Source of the DNA: Streptomyces endocoffeicus | GTDB taxonomy: Bacteria; Actinomycetota; Actinomycetes; Streptomycetales; Streptomycetaceae | Length of the DNA stretch: 64,000 nucleotides | Direction: 5' to 3' | Assembly (NCBI RefSeq): GCF_016741935.1 | Contig: NZ_JAERRG010000018.1 | Span: forward strand, 179,546 to 243,545 | Shown here: positions 23,550 to 31,733 of the stretch, one piece after another | Numbering within the stretch: position 1 is the stretch's first letter | How the letters are laid out: each line of letters opens with the position of its first letter | The notes under the pieces: generated by a model | What the model was told of the DNA's origin: nothing | Database searches by the model: none | What the model saw: only the letters and a program-made list of their open reading frames with translations | Translations under genes and position numbers: made by a program

Positions 23550-26020
23550 GTGACCCTCCCTGACGTGGGCGGGGCGGCCGCCCTCGGCCGGCCGGGGCGG
23601 ACCCGGTCGTCCCTGCCGCGCAGCTCCGCCACATAGCGGCGCCAGCACCGCGTCCGGTGCCAGGTCCACCAGAGAAGAACGGCCACCGTGGCGATCGGCC
23701 ACACCCAGGGGGCGTAGGCCGCGGTGGCCCACAACAGGGCGATGGCCGGGAGGATCAGCAGGCCCTGGACGGGGAATCGCGAGCCGGGGCGGCGGATGAA
23801 CCGGGCCATGGGCAGCGCACGGTCGATCAGCAGCCCGGCCAGGGAACGGTCCGGGTGGTAGCCGGGGCTGCCGATGCGATACGCCGTCCACAGCTCCAGC
23901 GCCACCACGGCGGCGGCCGCCGGGACGGCCAGCATCCACGCCGTCAGCACCGCGCGCTGGGCGGGCCATCCCGTCAGATCGCCGAGGCCGATCACGAAGA
24001 TCCACGGGAAGACGAGGCCGACGGCTCCGCCGAGGGCCCAGCCGAGCGTGGGCAGCATGTCCTGTCTGCGCACCCATAGCGTGGCCACATCCAGGTCGCG
24101 CTCCTGGCGGAGGACGGCGCGCTCGTCGTTCACCCGGCCCTGCGCCTCCGTGGACTCCTGCTCGGCGAATCCGGCCAGCCACTCGGCCAGTTGCATCCGC
24201 ACCAGGTCGTCGGGGTCGCGTAGCAACCGGCCGTACCAGGCCACCGGCTGCGGGAGCGCCGCCTGGATACGGGCGGTCCGCTCCTGGAGCCTGCGCCGGT
24301 GCGCGGTGGGGGCAGCGGCGAGGGCGAGGAGGGCGGCCAGCCGGGAGCGGTCGAGCCGGGTGGCGGCGCGCACCTCGGCGCGGCGGTCGCGCAGCCAGGG
24401 CGACGCGTGCAGCGCCTCGTCCACGGTGTGCTGCCAGCGGGAGCGGGCCGTCAGCCAGCGCTGCTGCACCTCGGCGAGCCCTTCGCCGCCGGGCCGGGAG
24501 TCCAGCAGCGGCAGGATGGTGTGGTCCCGCAGGTCCTCCACGACCGAGAGGGCGAACTCATCGCCGCGCCCGGCCTCCCGCACCAGATCGCCCAGCCCAG
24601 CGTGGTCCAGCGGCACCCCGCGGTAGGAGGCGTCGAGGGTGGGGCCGAGCCAGGAGATCAGCCGCACCATCGTGGGCGGCTTGGGCTCACGCGGCGGCGT
24701 GGCGGGGTGGTGTGACTCCAGGAGGCCGAGCAGCGCCGTCAGTTCCTCGGCGTCGCGGCCCGGGCGGCCCTCGAACTGCCGTAGCCAGCGGGTGAATTCG
24801 CCACGGCCGCGCCGCCGGGAGAGGAGCTGCCGGGCGGGCCGCCAGTTCTCGCTGAACGCCCGGGCCAGCTGCTTCGGCCGGGTGTACCGCTCGTCGAGGA
24901 AGGCGAACGGCTCGATGTCCGGGTCGTCCGCCGGATCCGAGGCCCCGGGGGCCGCGCCCGTCTCCCAGGGGGCGACCGGCGGCGAACCGCCCACCAGCCA
25001 CTGCGCCACCTCATCGGTGCCCCAGCGGTGGTCGGGGTCGCGGGTGAGCAGCCCCCGGCACAGCAGCCGCAGCCGGTGGTCGGTGACCAGGGACAGATCC
25101 GGGGCGCGGGAGCTGATCTCCTCCCGGACGAAGTCGTTGTCGGTGAACCGGATGGGGTGGCGTCCCCCGGCCATCTCGGCGACGATCATGCCGAGCGACC
25201 ACCAGTCGGCGGGCGGATGGATCAGCTGGTGGCGCAGCGACGCCTGCGGGGACATGTAGAGGGCGGTGCCGACCCAGCGCTCGTCCCGGGTGTAGCGCTC
25301 GGCGGGTTCATGGGCGGACACGGCGAAGTCCACGAGGACCAGGTCCGGGGCGGCCGGGTCGAGGCTGCCGAGCACGATGTTGGCGGGGCTGATGTCCCGG
25401 TGCACGATGTCGAGTTCGTGCAGGGTGGTGAGGGCCTCGTGCAACTGCCGTACGACGCTGTGGATGAGCACGGGGTCGGCCGGGCCGGGATTGTCCCTGA
25501 GATATCCGGCCAGGTCGGTCTCGCCGTAGGAGGGCGCCAGGTCGTACGGATGGCCGTCGGCCCCGGTGTCGCTGGTCTCGGTGAAGTGGGTGAGGTGGCG
25601 GCGCGGGCGGTCCCGCAGCGGCTCCCACACCCGGCGGTCCGGGGCGTGGCCGCGGTGGTACCACTTGAGGATGTGGCTGCCGCGGTCGTCCTCGACGCGG
25701 TAGACGGCCGCTTGGTGCGGATGGTCGGGGCGGCGCAGTACGGCCCTCAGGCGGAACCGGCCGCGCAGCGAGACGGGCAGCGCTCCGGTGTCCCCGCGCA
25801 GGTCGCGTCCCCCGTCCGCGGCCTGCGCGGAGGCCGCCGAGGGGATCTCGTCCTCGGTGGGCCCGGCCGATGCGGCGGCCGCCGACGGCGGCTCCTCGTG
25901 TTCGGTGGGCGGCGGCCCGGCGCCGTGCGCGCGCCGCTGCTCTTCGGGCGTCCCGGAGACCCCGTACTCCTCGTCGTCCTCGTATTCCGTGGGGGGCGGT
26001 GGCTGGTGCGGATGGGTCAC
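23546..26020 (-). CDS. Membrane-anchored Ser/Thr protein kinase
   Basis: A Pro/Glu-rich N-terminus leads into a Hanks-type kinase domain (about 90-350): Lys119 in HILKWYHRG, HRDISPANIVL with His207 and Asp209, and Asp231-Phe-Ala in place of the usual DFG. The C-terminal 300 residues are helical and hold about four membrane helices (GWALGGAVGLVFPWIFVIGL and others). The GTG at 26020 was chosen over 26029 because ACGAGG is then about eight bases upstream. It heads the operon kinase, coiled-coil, AAA+, FHA; the FHA protein is the natural reader of its phosphothreonines. No PASTA sensor is present. Confidence 0.88.
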   Translation of the reverse strand: MTHPHQPPPPTEYEDDEEYGVSGTPEEQRRAHGAGPPPTEHEEPPSAAAASAGPTEDEIPSAASAQAADGGRDLRGDTGALPVSLRGRFRLRAVLRRPDHPHQAAVYRVEDDRGSHILKWYHRGHAPDRRVWEPLRDRPRRHLTHFTETSDTGADGHPYDLAPSYGETDLAGYLRDNPGPADPVLIHSVVRQLHEALTTLHELDIVHRDISPANIVLGSLDPAAPDLVLVDFAVSAHEPAERYTRDERWVGTALYMSPQASLRHQLIHPPADWWSLGMIVAEMAGGRHPIRFTDNDFVREEISSRAPDLSLVTDHRLRLLCRGLLTRDPDHRWGTDEVAQWLVGGSPPVAPWETGAAPGASDPADDPDIEPFAFLDERYTRPKQLARAFSENWRPARQLLSRRRGRGEFTRWLRQFEGRPGRDAEELTALLGLLESHHPATPPREPKPPTMVRLISWLGPTLDASYRGVPLDHAGLGDLVREAGRGDEFALSVVEDLRDHTILPLLDSRPGGEGLAEVQQRWLTARSRWQHTVDEALHASPWLRDRRAEVRAATRLDRSRLAALLALAAAPTAHRRRLQERTARIQAALPQPVAWYGRLLRDPDDLVRMQLAEWLAGFAEQESTEAQGRVNDERAVLRQERDLDVATLWVRRQDMLPTLGWALGGAVGLVFPWIFVIGLGDLTGWPAQRAVLTAWMLAVPAAAAVVALELWTAYRIGSPGYHPDRSLAGLLIDRALPMARFIRRPGSRFPVQGLLILPAIALLWATAAYAPWVWPIATVAVLLWWTWHRTRCWRRYVAELRGRDDRVRPGRPRAAAPPTSGRVT

Positions 26021-26029
26021 AAAGGTCAC

Positions 26030-26228
26030 CTCGTGAACGGGCAGGCGTTGTCGGATTCATGGCGGCGACGACGGCCGGGGGCCGCCGGGCCGTGGATCAA
26101 GAAAGCGGAACCCCGGAAATCGGAAATCTGTTCCAGCGCGGTGTGAATTACCGCGGCACAATGCCCGGCGGGAACGGCCGCCGGGCGACCGATTTCCTCT
26201 TTCTCGGCCGGTCGCTAGCCTGGTGACC
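26030..26228. promoter_or_regulatory. Divergent promoter region between kinase operon and macro-domain gene
   Basis: This 199-base gap separates divergent genes and must contain both promoters. It is AT-richer than its surroundings in the middle (around 26120-26160). No operator or consensus promoter could be assigned with confidence. Confidence 0.4.
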
Positions 26229-27413
26229 ATGAGTCAGGAGTCATTTGAGTCAAATTTGCCCACATACGATCAACTCCTGGAAGAACTCAAAAACATACGC
26301 AGACCCGGACTTCCAGATCTGCGCAGCATCGATCGGCCGGCGCTGCGCGCCGCGGCCGTGGCGGGCGGCTTCTGCGATGGCTCCGACGACGCCCCGGCCG
26401 GTATCGAGGCGCTGCTCAAGGAGGCGGTACGGCGCCTCGGCGAGCGCGATCTGCTCGGTCGGGCCGCGGCCCACACCTTCGGGCTGCTCCCCGACCGCCG
26501 GGGCGCGCCCGCCCATGACCGCCGTAAGACGGCCGCCGCCGTGTACGGAGTCACCCCCGAGCGATTCCGCAAGCACCAGGAACCGCAGGTCATCCAGCAG
26601 CTCGCCGAGGCCGTGCTGACCATCCTGCGCGAGCCGCCGCCCTCCACCGGCGGACAGGGCTCGCCTGAACGCGGCCCCGGACCGGGCGCCGGGGCACAGC
26701 TCCCCGGCGGACCGACCGCGGCCGGGCAGAGCGCGCTCGCGCGCGGCGGCCGGACCGGCCGGACAATCCGGACCGGCCAGGAGCCTCCGCTGCGGGTCGA
26801 CAGTGTGCCGGTGGACGCGCAGAGCACGTTCACCCTCCATGTCTCCCCCATCGAACTGCTGCGGGACATCGAGGTGCTGGTCTCCTCGGAGAACGTCTAC
26901 CTGGAGATGTCCAAGACCTTCCGCCCCACCGTCTCCGGCGCGCTGCGCCTGGCCGCCGCCGTACGCGACCCCGCCGGGGAGATCGTCGACGATGTGCTCG
27001 CCCGCGAACTGGCCGCGTGGCTGCGCGCCCACGGCCGCCCGGGGCTGCCGATCCGGCCGGGCACGGTGGTGCCCACCTCGCCGGGAGCGCTCGCCGCGCG
27101 CGGCGTCCGGCGGATCTACCACGCCGCGGTGGCCACACCGCTGGACGATACGTACGAGGTCCGACCGGAGAGCATCGCCCGCGCGGTCAGCGCGTGCTTC
27201 GCGCTCGCCCGGACCGAGCGCGACCGGTACGAACCCGCCCTGTCCTCCATCTGCTTTCCGCTGCTCGGCGCGGGCCGGGGCGGACTGGCACCGGCGGTCA
27301 GCGCGACCTGGCTGCGCTGGGCGATCCGCGATGAACTCGCCCGGGACGCCCGCTGGCGGGTGCACCTGGTGGTCCGCAGCCGGGAGATCGCCGAGGCCGT
27401 GGGCGCGCTGTGA
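26229..27413 (+). CDS. Helical wHTH-like domain fused to a macro domain (ADP-ribose binder)
   Basis: The 394-residue protein has two parts. Residues 1-140 carry DRRKTAAAVYGVTPERFRKH, a helix-turn-helix-like block seen at the N-termini of many Streptomyces conflict and regulatory proteins. After a Gly/Pro-rich linker the C-terminal part matches a macro domain: IEVLVSSENVYLEMSKTF, an Arg-Arg-Ile-Tyr-His-Ala strand and FPLLGAGRGGLAPAVSA, the phosphate-binding loop. Macro domains bind or process ADP-ribose, including ADP-ribose-1''-phosphate. It is divergent from the kinase operon. The first 90 bases are AT-rich for this genome. The ATG at 26229 was chosen over a GTG at 26223. Confidence 0.75.
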   Translation: MSQESFESNLPTYDQLLEELKNIRRPGLPDLRSIDRPALRAAAVAGGFCDGSDDAPAGIEALLKEAVRRLGERDLLGRAAAHTFGLLPDRRGAPAHDRRKTAAAVYGVTPERFRKHQEPQVIQQLAEAVLTILREPPPSTGGQGSPERGPGPGAGAQLPGGPTAAGQSALARGGRTGRTIRTGQEPPLRVDSVPVDAQSTFTLHVSPIELLRDIEVLVSSENVYLEMSKTFRPTVSGALRLAAAVRDPAGEIVDDVLARELAAWLRAHGRPGLPIRPGTVVPTSPGALAARGVRRIYHAAVATPLDDTYEVRPESIARAVSACFALARTERDRYEPALSSICFPLLGAGRGGLAPAVSATWLRWAIRDELARDARWRVHLVVRSREIAEAVGAL

Positions 27414-27657
27414 GCACAGCGGCGGGGGCCACGGCGGCCCGGACCACGGCAGCGGGGGCCACCGCCACCCAGCCCACAACCGCCCGGCCCACAACCGCCC
27501 CGGCCACCGCCGCCCGGCTCGCCGCGCCCCTGACCACAGCCGCCGGACCCGCCGCACGCCGTACCGCCCGGCCCACCGCATGCCCTGCCGACCGCCCCAC
27601 CACGCGCCCTGGCGACCGGCCCACCACGCGCCGTACCAGCCGGGCGGGCGCCGCCGC
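27414..27657. other. Low-complexity non-coding gap
   Basis: This stretch is built from imperfect repeats of GCC/ACC/CCG-rich units such as GGCCACC, GCCCACAACC and ACCGGCCCACCACGCGCC. A frame can be read through it but encodes only Ala/Thr/Arg/Pro. I see no gene. It separates the convergent ends of the macro-domain and radical SAM genes. Confidence 0.5.
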
Positions 27658-28380
27658 TCAGGGGCGCCAGCTCGCACCGGTGAGAGCGATCCCCGCGCGC
27701 CGCAACCGACGCTCCAGCGCGGCCAGTTCGCCGCGCCGCGGCACTCCGTAGAGCCGCACATCGCCGTCCCCCTCGACCATCTGCAGACGCGGCCCGCTCT
27801 CCGTCCGGGCCAGATGTTCCTGGTAACGCGCCCGCCCCCGCGCCGTACGCGGCCGCATGCGCTGGTTCGCCGAGCCGCGCCACACCAGGGCGGTGGGCTC
27901 GGCCACCCGGAAGCGTCCCGTCACCAGCACATCGGCGTGGCGGACGGCGGCCGAGCGCACCGCGTCGGCTTCCACTTCCTCCCCCTCGTATCCCGTGTAC
28001 AGGAGGATGTCGATCTCGCGGCCCGCCGCCGGGCCGCCCGGTGCCATCGCCTCCGCACGGGCCCGCACCGCCCCGGCCAGCAGGGCCTCCAGGGCGGCGG
28101 GCTGGTCGAGCGGCTCGCCGCCGCTGACCGTCAGCCCGTCGGCGCCCCGCGCCAACGCCTCGCGCCACAGCCCGAGCAGGGACGACACCGTACGGGAGGC
28201 GCCGCCCGACGGATCCCAGGTGTGCCGGGACATACAGCCGGCGCAGGCCAGCCCGCACCCCTGGGACCAGATGCCCAGGCGCCGCCCCGGGCCCAGGGTC
28301 TCCACCGGAAAGTGCGTCTGGCTGATCCGGAGCGTGGGCTCCGCGCACCCTGGAACGTTCTCCACCGACCCATCTCCCAT
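27658..28380 (-). CDS. Radical SAM activating-enzyme-like protein (NrdG/PflA type)
   Basis: The 240-residue protein carries CGLACAGC with Cys42, Cys46 and Cys49, the CxxxCxxC set that binds the [4Fe-4S] cluster for S-adenosylmethionine cleavage, and later TVSGGEPLDQ, the SAM-binding GGE motif. Length and layout match the small glycyl-radical activase-like group. No glycyl-radical enzyme lies nearby, so its target is unknown. It sits between the macro-domain gene and the vWA operon, divergent from the latter, and may modify a component of the island. Confidence 0.85.
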   Translation of the reverse strand: MGDGSVENVPGCAEPTLRISQTHFPVETLGPGRRLGIWSQGCGLACAGCMSRHTWDPSGGASRTVSSLLGLWREALARGADGLTVSGGEPLDQPAALEALLAGAVRARAEAMAPGGPAAGREIDILLYTGYEGEEVEADAVRSAAVRHADVLVTGRFRVAEPTALVWRGSANQRMRPRTARGRARYQEHLARTESGPRLQMVEGDGDVRLYGVPRRGELAALERRLRRAGIALTGASWRP

Positions 28381-28699
28381 TCCCCCGAGGTCGTGTTCCG
28401 AGATTCATGATCAAAGAGGCGTTGCCCCGGAACCGTTCCAGTATGACCCGGCGTCAGGCATCGACGAGGGCGTTCTCCGGTCGACTTCCGGGCGTTTTCA
28501 GGATCGTGTCCTATGGGGAGCATTCCCGGGTACGACCTCATCGATACGGTCTGACAGGGAATCGAATCGACAACGACATCGCCGGCGTCATCCACATCGA
28601 CTGCGAGCCCTTTGCGGGAGAAAGCGGAATTTCACTGTCCGCAATGCGGCTGTCCGGAGCGGGAATTTCCGCACCAGGGAAATCGGGGGATCCATTTCC
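28381..28699. promoter_or_regulatory. 319-base divergent intergenic region
   Basis: No supported gene lies between the radical SAM start and the forward operon start. The sequence is less GC-rich than its flanks, especially 28600-28695, and presumably holds both promoters. A short frame here reads FHCPQCGCPE, like half of a zinc ribbon, but it overlaps the next gene and has no convincing start. Confidence 0.4.
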
Positions 28700-29386
28700 A
28701 TGATCACAACCGACAGTGTCAACGGGGTGGTGCGCCGGGGAAGGCTCGGCCGCACCGCCCGCTTCGCGGCCCGATGGCGGGGCAGGCGCGACGGCGCCCG
28801 CGGCGTCCCCCGCGTCCCGCTCCCGGCGCCGCCCGAGGAGGAGCGGGGCAAGACGCCACCGCCGCCCATCGAGCCACCGGCTCCTGAACTGCTGATCACC
28901 CCCTATGTGATGGAGGTGCGCACCGGCGTCCGCCGGGCCACCGAGCAGATGCGCGCCGCCCTCATCGGGCGGGAGCACGCCCTGCTCAGCAGGTTGCGCG
29001 CGGAGTCGGTGCGCGTCGTCACCCAGTACGACGTCCGGGAGGACCCCCGGCCCGCGGCGCTCGCGCGGTACGGCCACTGGATGGGCCAGTGGCGCACCAG
29101 CGTGGACCGGTGCCGGTCGCATGCCCAGGCCGTCGTCGACCAGGCGAATCAGCGACTGGCCTGCTATTGGGACGCGGTGCGCGAGACCCACCCCCAGCTC
29201 TCCCGCCTCCCCCGGCGCCCGCCCGGGGAGTGGCTGCCCGGCCGGGTGGAGTTGGACGGGTCCTGGCACCAGCCCGACGTCTGGCTGCTGGACGACGACG
29301 ACAGCGCCCGGACGGCCACCTCCCGGGCGCTGCGCATACTCGAACGGCAGAACGCCGACCGCGTCGACGGGAGGACCGTACGATGA
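28700..29386 (+). CDS. Hypothetical protein, first gene of vWA operon
   Basis: I do not recognise this 228-residue protein. It begins with an Arg-rich basic stretch, has a Pro-rich linker (PPPPIEPPAPE at about 58-68), then a mainly helical domain with conserved-looking Trp and His residues (YGHWMGQWR, ELDGSWHQPDVWLLDD). No membrane segment or catalytic motif was seen. A GGGGGA 11 bases upstream supports the ATG at 28700. Its stop overlaps the next start (ATGA at 29383-29386), so it is translated with the vWA lipoprotein and probably works with it. Confidence 0.7.
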   Translation: MITTDSVNGVVRRGRLGRTARFAARWRGRRDGARGVPRVPLPAPPEEERGKTPPPPIEPPAPELLITPYVMEVRTGVRRATEQMRAALIGREHALLSRLRAESVRVVTQYDVREDPRPAALARYGHWMGQWRTSVDRCRSHAQAVVDQANQRLACYWDAVRETHPQLSRLPRRPPGEWLPGRVELDGSWHQPDVWLLDDDDSARTATSRALRILERQNADRVDGRTVR

Positions 29387-30174
29387 CCGTCCAGACCGTC
29401 CACAGCCCCGCTCCGGAGCGCCCGGACGCCCGGCGGCGCCGGAACCGTCGGCGCGCGCTCACCGCCGTACTGGCGCTCGCCCTGGCGGCGGCCGGCACGG
29501 CCTGCGGCTCCGACGAGCCGTCACGCTACTCCCGGACGTGTGGCGTCGTGGTCGACGGATCGGGCTCCGCGGCCGCCTCCCGGACCGGCTTCGACGCGGA
29601 GGCCAAGCTCAAGGCGACCCTCCAGACGTTCCTGGCGGACAAGAAGTGCCGCAAGACGTCCTTCGCCCCGATCACCAAGGTGTCCAAGGCGTCCAAGTGC
29701 CAGGTCAGCCCGCTGGACCTGGACCCGAACACCTCAAAGACCGCCGACCGCGAGCGGACCCGCACCACCATGCGCGCGGTGGCCCTCTCCAACGCCCTGA
29801 AGCTGCTGCGCTGCGCCCAGAAGGAGGAGCCCGGCTCCGATGTGCTCGGGGGCCTGTCGCGCATCGCGCTGTCCAAGCCGTCCGGCGCCGACGCGTCGTT
29901 CGACGTCCTGGTGGTGAGCGACTTCGACCAGGGCGACACCGACTTCCGGCTGGGGCGGCAGGACCTGTCCACCGCCGCGAGCCGCCGGACCGTCATCGAC
30001 GGCTTCCTGAAGTCGCACGGCAGGCCGGAGCTGTCCGGCGCCGACATCTACCCGGTGGGCTACGGCATGAAGTACGGCACCGACACCTCCCGGTACGAGC
30101 GGTTCGACTCCTTCTGGACGGAGCTTCTGGAGGGGAGGGTGAAGGCACATGTCCACACCACCTACCGCCGGTGA
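29383..30174 (+). CDS. vWA-like lipoprotein
   Basis: The 263-residue product has an Arg-rich N-region, a hydrophobic segment and a lipobox-like end GTA-Cys41, suggesting a lipid-anchored extracytoplasmic protein. VVVDGSGSAA puts Asp58, Ser60 and Ser62 in the DxSxS order of a vWA metal-ion-dependent adhesion site, and VLVVSDFDQGD near residue 180 resembles the second MIDAS aspartate. vWA domains mediate metal-dependent protein binding. The -3 position of the lipobox is Gly rather than Leu, so lipidation is likely but not certain. The gene overlaps the next by 26 bases. Confidence 0.72.
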   Translation: MTVQTVHSPAPERPDARRRRNRRRALTAVLALALAAAGTACGSDEPSRYSRTCGVVVDGSGSAAASRTGFDAEAKLKATLQTFLADKKCRKTSFAPITKVSKASKCQVSPLDLDPNTSKTADRERTRTTMRAVALSNALKLLRCAQKEEPGSDVLGGLSRIALSKPSGADASFDVLVVSDFDQGDTDFRLGRQDLSTAASRRTVIDGFLKSHGRPELSGADIYPVGYGMKYGTDTSRYERFDSFWTELLEGRVKAHVHTTYRR

Positions 30175-31684
30175 CGACGAGGCGCCGCGGCGGCTGAGGC
30201 TGCGCCGCCGCAGGGCCGACGCGGACCGCGGGCGCCGCGGCGGGCGGACTGCCGCGCGGCGGTTCCCCGACGGGGCGCTGCCGCAGCCCGAGCTCGTCGC
30301 CTCGGATGTCATCCGGGCCGGTGACAGCACCTGGCTGCTGGACCGGGCGCGCAAGCACGGCGCCTCGGCGGCCACGCGCAAGGTCTTCGACCCCTGGGTG
30401 CTGGCCAGCCCCGACCGGGTGCCCTACTTCGCCGAACTGGCCAGTCTGCGCAACAAGGTCAGGCACCGGCTCGCCGAGAAGCAGGCGCGGGCCGAGGAGG
30501 ACGGCGCGCTGGAGGCGAGCCGGGTGCGGGCGGCCGCCACCGCCGCCGGAGTGCGGCTGGAGCGCGCGGACCGGCGGCGGGCCGCCCTGGAGCAGCAGCA
30601 ATCGGTGACCACCGACCAGCTGGACCGGCTGGCGCGGCGGGCCGACCGGTGGCAGACCTTCCGCGACGCCGTACGGGGCGGTTTCGAGCGCCGGTGGCTG
30701 CGCGCCCGTATGCCCGCCGACGCCAACGACACCACCGACGCCACCGGTCCCGAACGGCCGGACGCCACGCGGCGCGAGGACGAGCCGGAGACCACCGGTG
30801 GCCACGCCCGCTGGCAGGCGGTGTCCGACCACGATCCGGTGGCGGAGGCGGACGCCGCCCAGCGGGCCCTGTCCACCAGGGCGGCGTGGGAAGGCGCGGC
30901 GGCGCGCCCCGGTATGCCGCGCTGGATGAAGTTCGGGGTGCTGGCCGCCCTGATCGTGGTCGAACTGCCCGTCTACTACTCGGTGTTCGAGAATCTGCAC
31001 GGTGTCGGGCGGTTCGCCGATCTGCTCTCCTACAGCCTCATGGTGGCCGTGGCGGTGGCGATGATCCTCGCCCCGCATATCGCGGGCTGGATCCTGCGGC
31101 GGCGCTCCGCCACCGGCGGGGTCCGGCTGTCGTCCGTGCCCGCCCTCGCCCTGCTGGGCATATGGGCGTACGGGGCCTGGGCGTTGGGGGATCTGCGGGC
31201 CAAGGTGGCGTTCCGGGAGGAGCCTCCGCTGGATCTGCCGCCCGATGTGGCCGCGGATGTCGGGGACAGCGTGAGCAACCCACCGAGCCTCATCGAGTCC
31301 CTGCACCTGGACCCGCACTCCGTGTCCTGGATGTTCGTCGCGCTGCTGCTGCTCTCCGGTGGCATCGCCTTCCTGATCGGGCTGAGCGAGGAGCACCCGT
31401 ATCTGGCGGCGTACCGGACCACGGCCGAGCGGCTGCGGAAACTGGAGCAGGACATCGAGACGGATCTCGCCGGGTCCGAGCGCGCCAGGGAGGCCGAGGC
31501 CACCGTGGGCGCCCGCGCGGGCGCCCGCCGCGCGGCCCATGAGGAGCGGCTCTACGCGGTCGACGAGCTCTACGAAGCGGCGGCCCACGCCTACCTGGAC
31601 GGCGTGGCCATGGAATCCGGCGATCCGGCGGTCACGGAGGCCGCCATGCGGCTGTCCAGTCAGTGGCCGCTGCTGCCGCGCTGA
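30149..31684 (+). CDS. Four-TM coiled-coil membrane protein
   Basis: The family is not recognised. The 511-residue product starts with an Arg-rich tail, continues with long charged helices (about 90-200) likely to be coiled coil, and then has four hydrophobic segments including KFGVLAALIVVELPVYYSVF, MVAVAVAMILAPHIAGWIL and WMFVALLLLSGGIAFLIGL. A second coiled-coil region follows to the C-terminus. The first three genes of this operon are fused by overlaps, so it may be the membrane partner that carries a signal from the vWA lipoprotein outside to the cytoplasm. Confidence 0.75.
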   Translation: MSTPPTAGDDEAPRRLRLRRRRADADRGRRGGRTAARRFPDGALPQPELVASDVIRAGDSTWLLDRARKHGASAATRKVFDPWVLASPDRVPYFAELASLRNKVRHRLAEKQARAEEDGALEASRVRAAATAAGVRLERADRRRAALEQQQSVTTDQLDRLARRADRWQTFRDAVRGGFERRWLRARMPADANDTTDATGPERPDATRREDEPETTGGHARWQAVSDHDPVAEADAAQRALSTRAAWEGAAARPGMPRWMKFGVLAALIVVELPVYYSVFENLHGVGRFADLLSYSLMVAVAVAMILAPHIAGWILRRRSATGGVRLSSVPALALLGIWAYGAWALGDLRAKVAFREEPPLDLPPDVAADVGDSVSNPPSLIESLHLDPHSVSWMFVALLLLSGGIAFLIGLSEEHPYLAAYRTTAERLRKLEQDIETDLAGSERAREAEATVGARAGARRAAHEERLYAVDELYEAAAHAYLDGVAMESGDPAVTEAAMRLSSQWPLLPR

Positions 31685-31733
31685 CGGCGTGCGGCACACC
31701 GAAGAGACACACTCGGATCCACGGGGGGTGGCG

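Noticed and set aside
27410..27751. 113-residue frame starting at a GTG that overlaps the macro-domain gene end
   Set aside because: The product is almost entirely Ala/Thr/Arg/Pro from short DNA repeats, and the frame runs into the convergent radical SAM gene. No ribosome-binding site or motif supports it.
28612..28887. Short frame with HCPQCGCPE, like half of a zinc ribbon
   Set aside because: It overlaps the better-supported gene at 28700 in another frame, uses a weak TTG start, and lacks a second cysteine pair.
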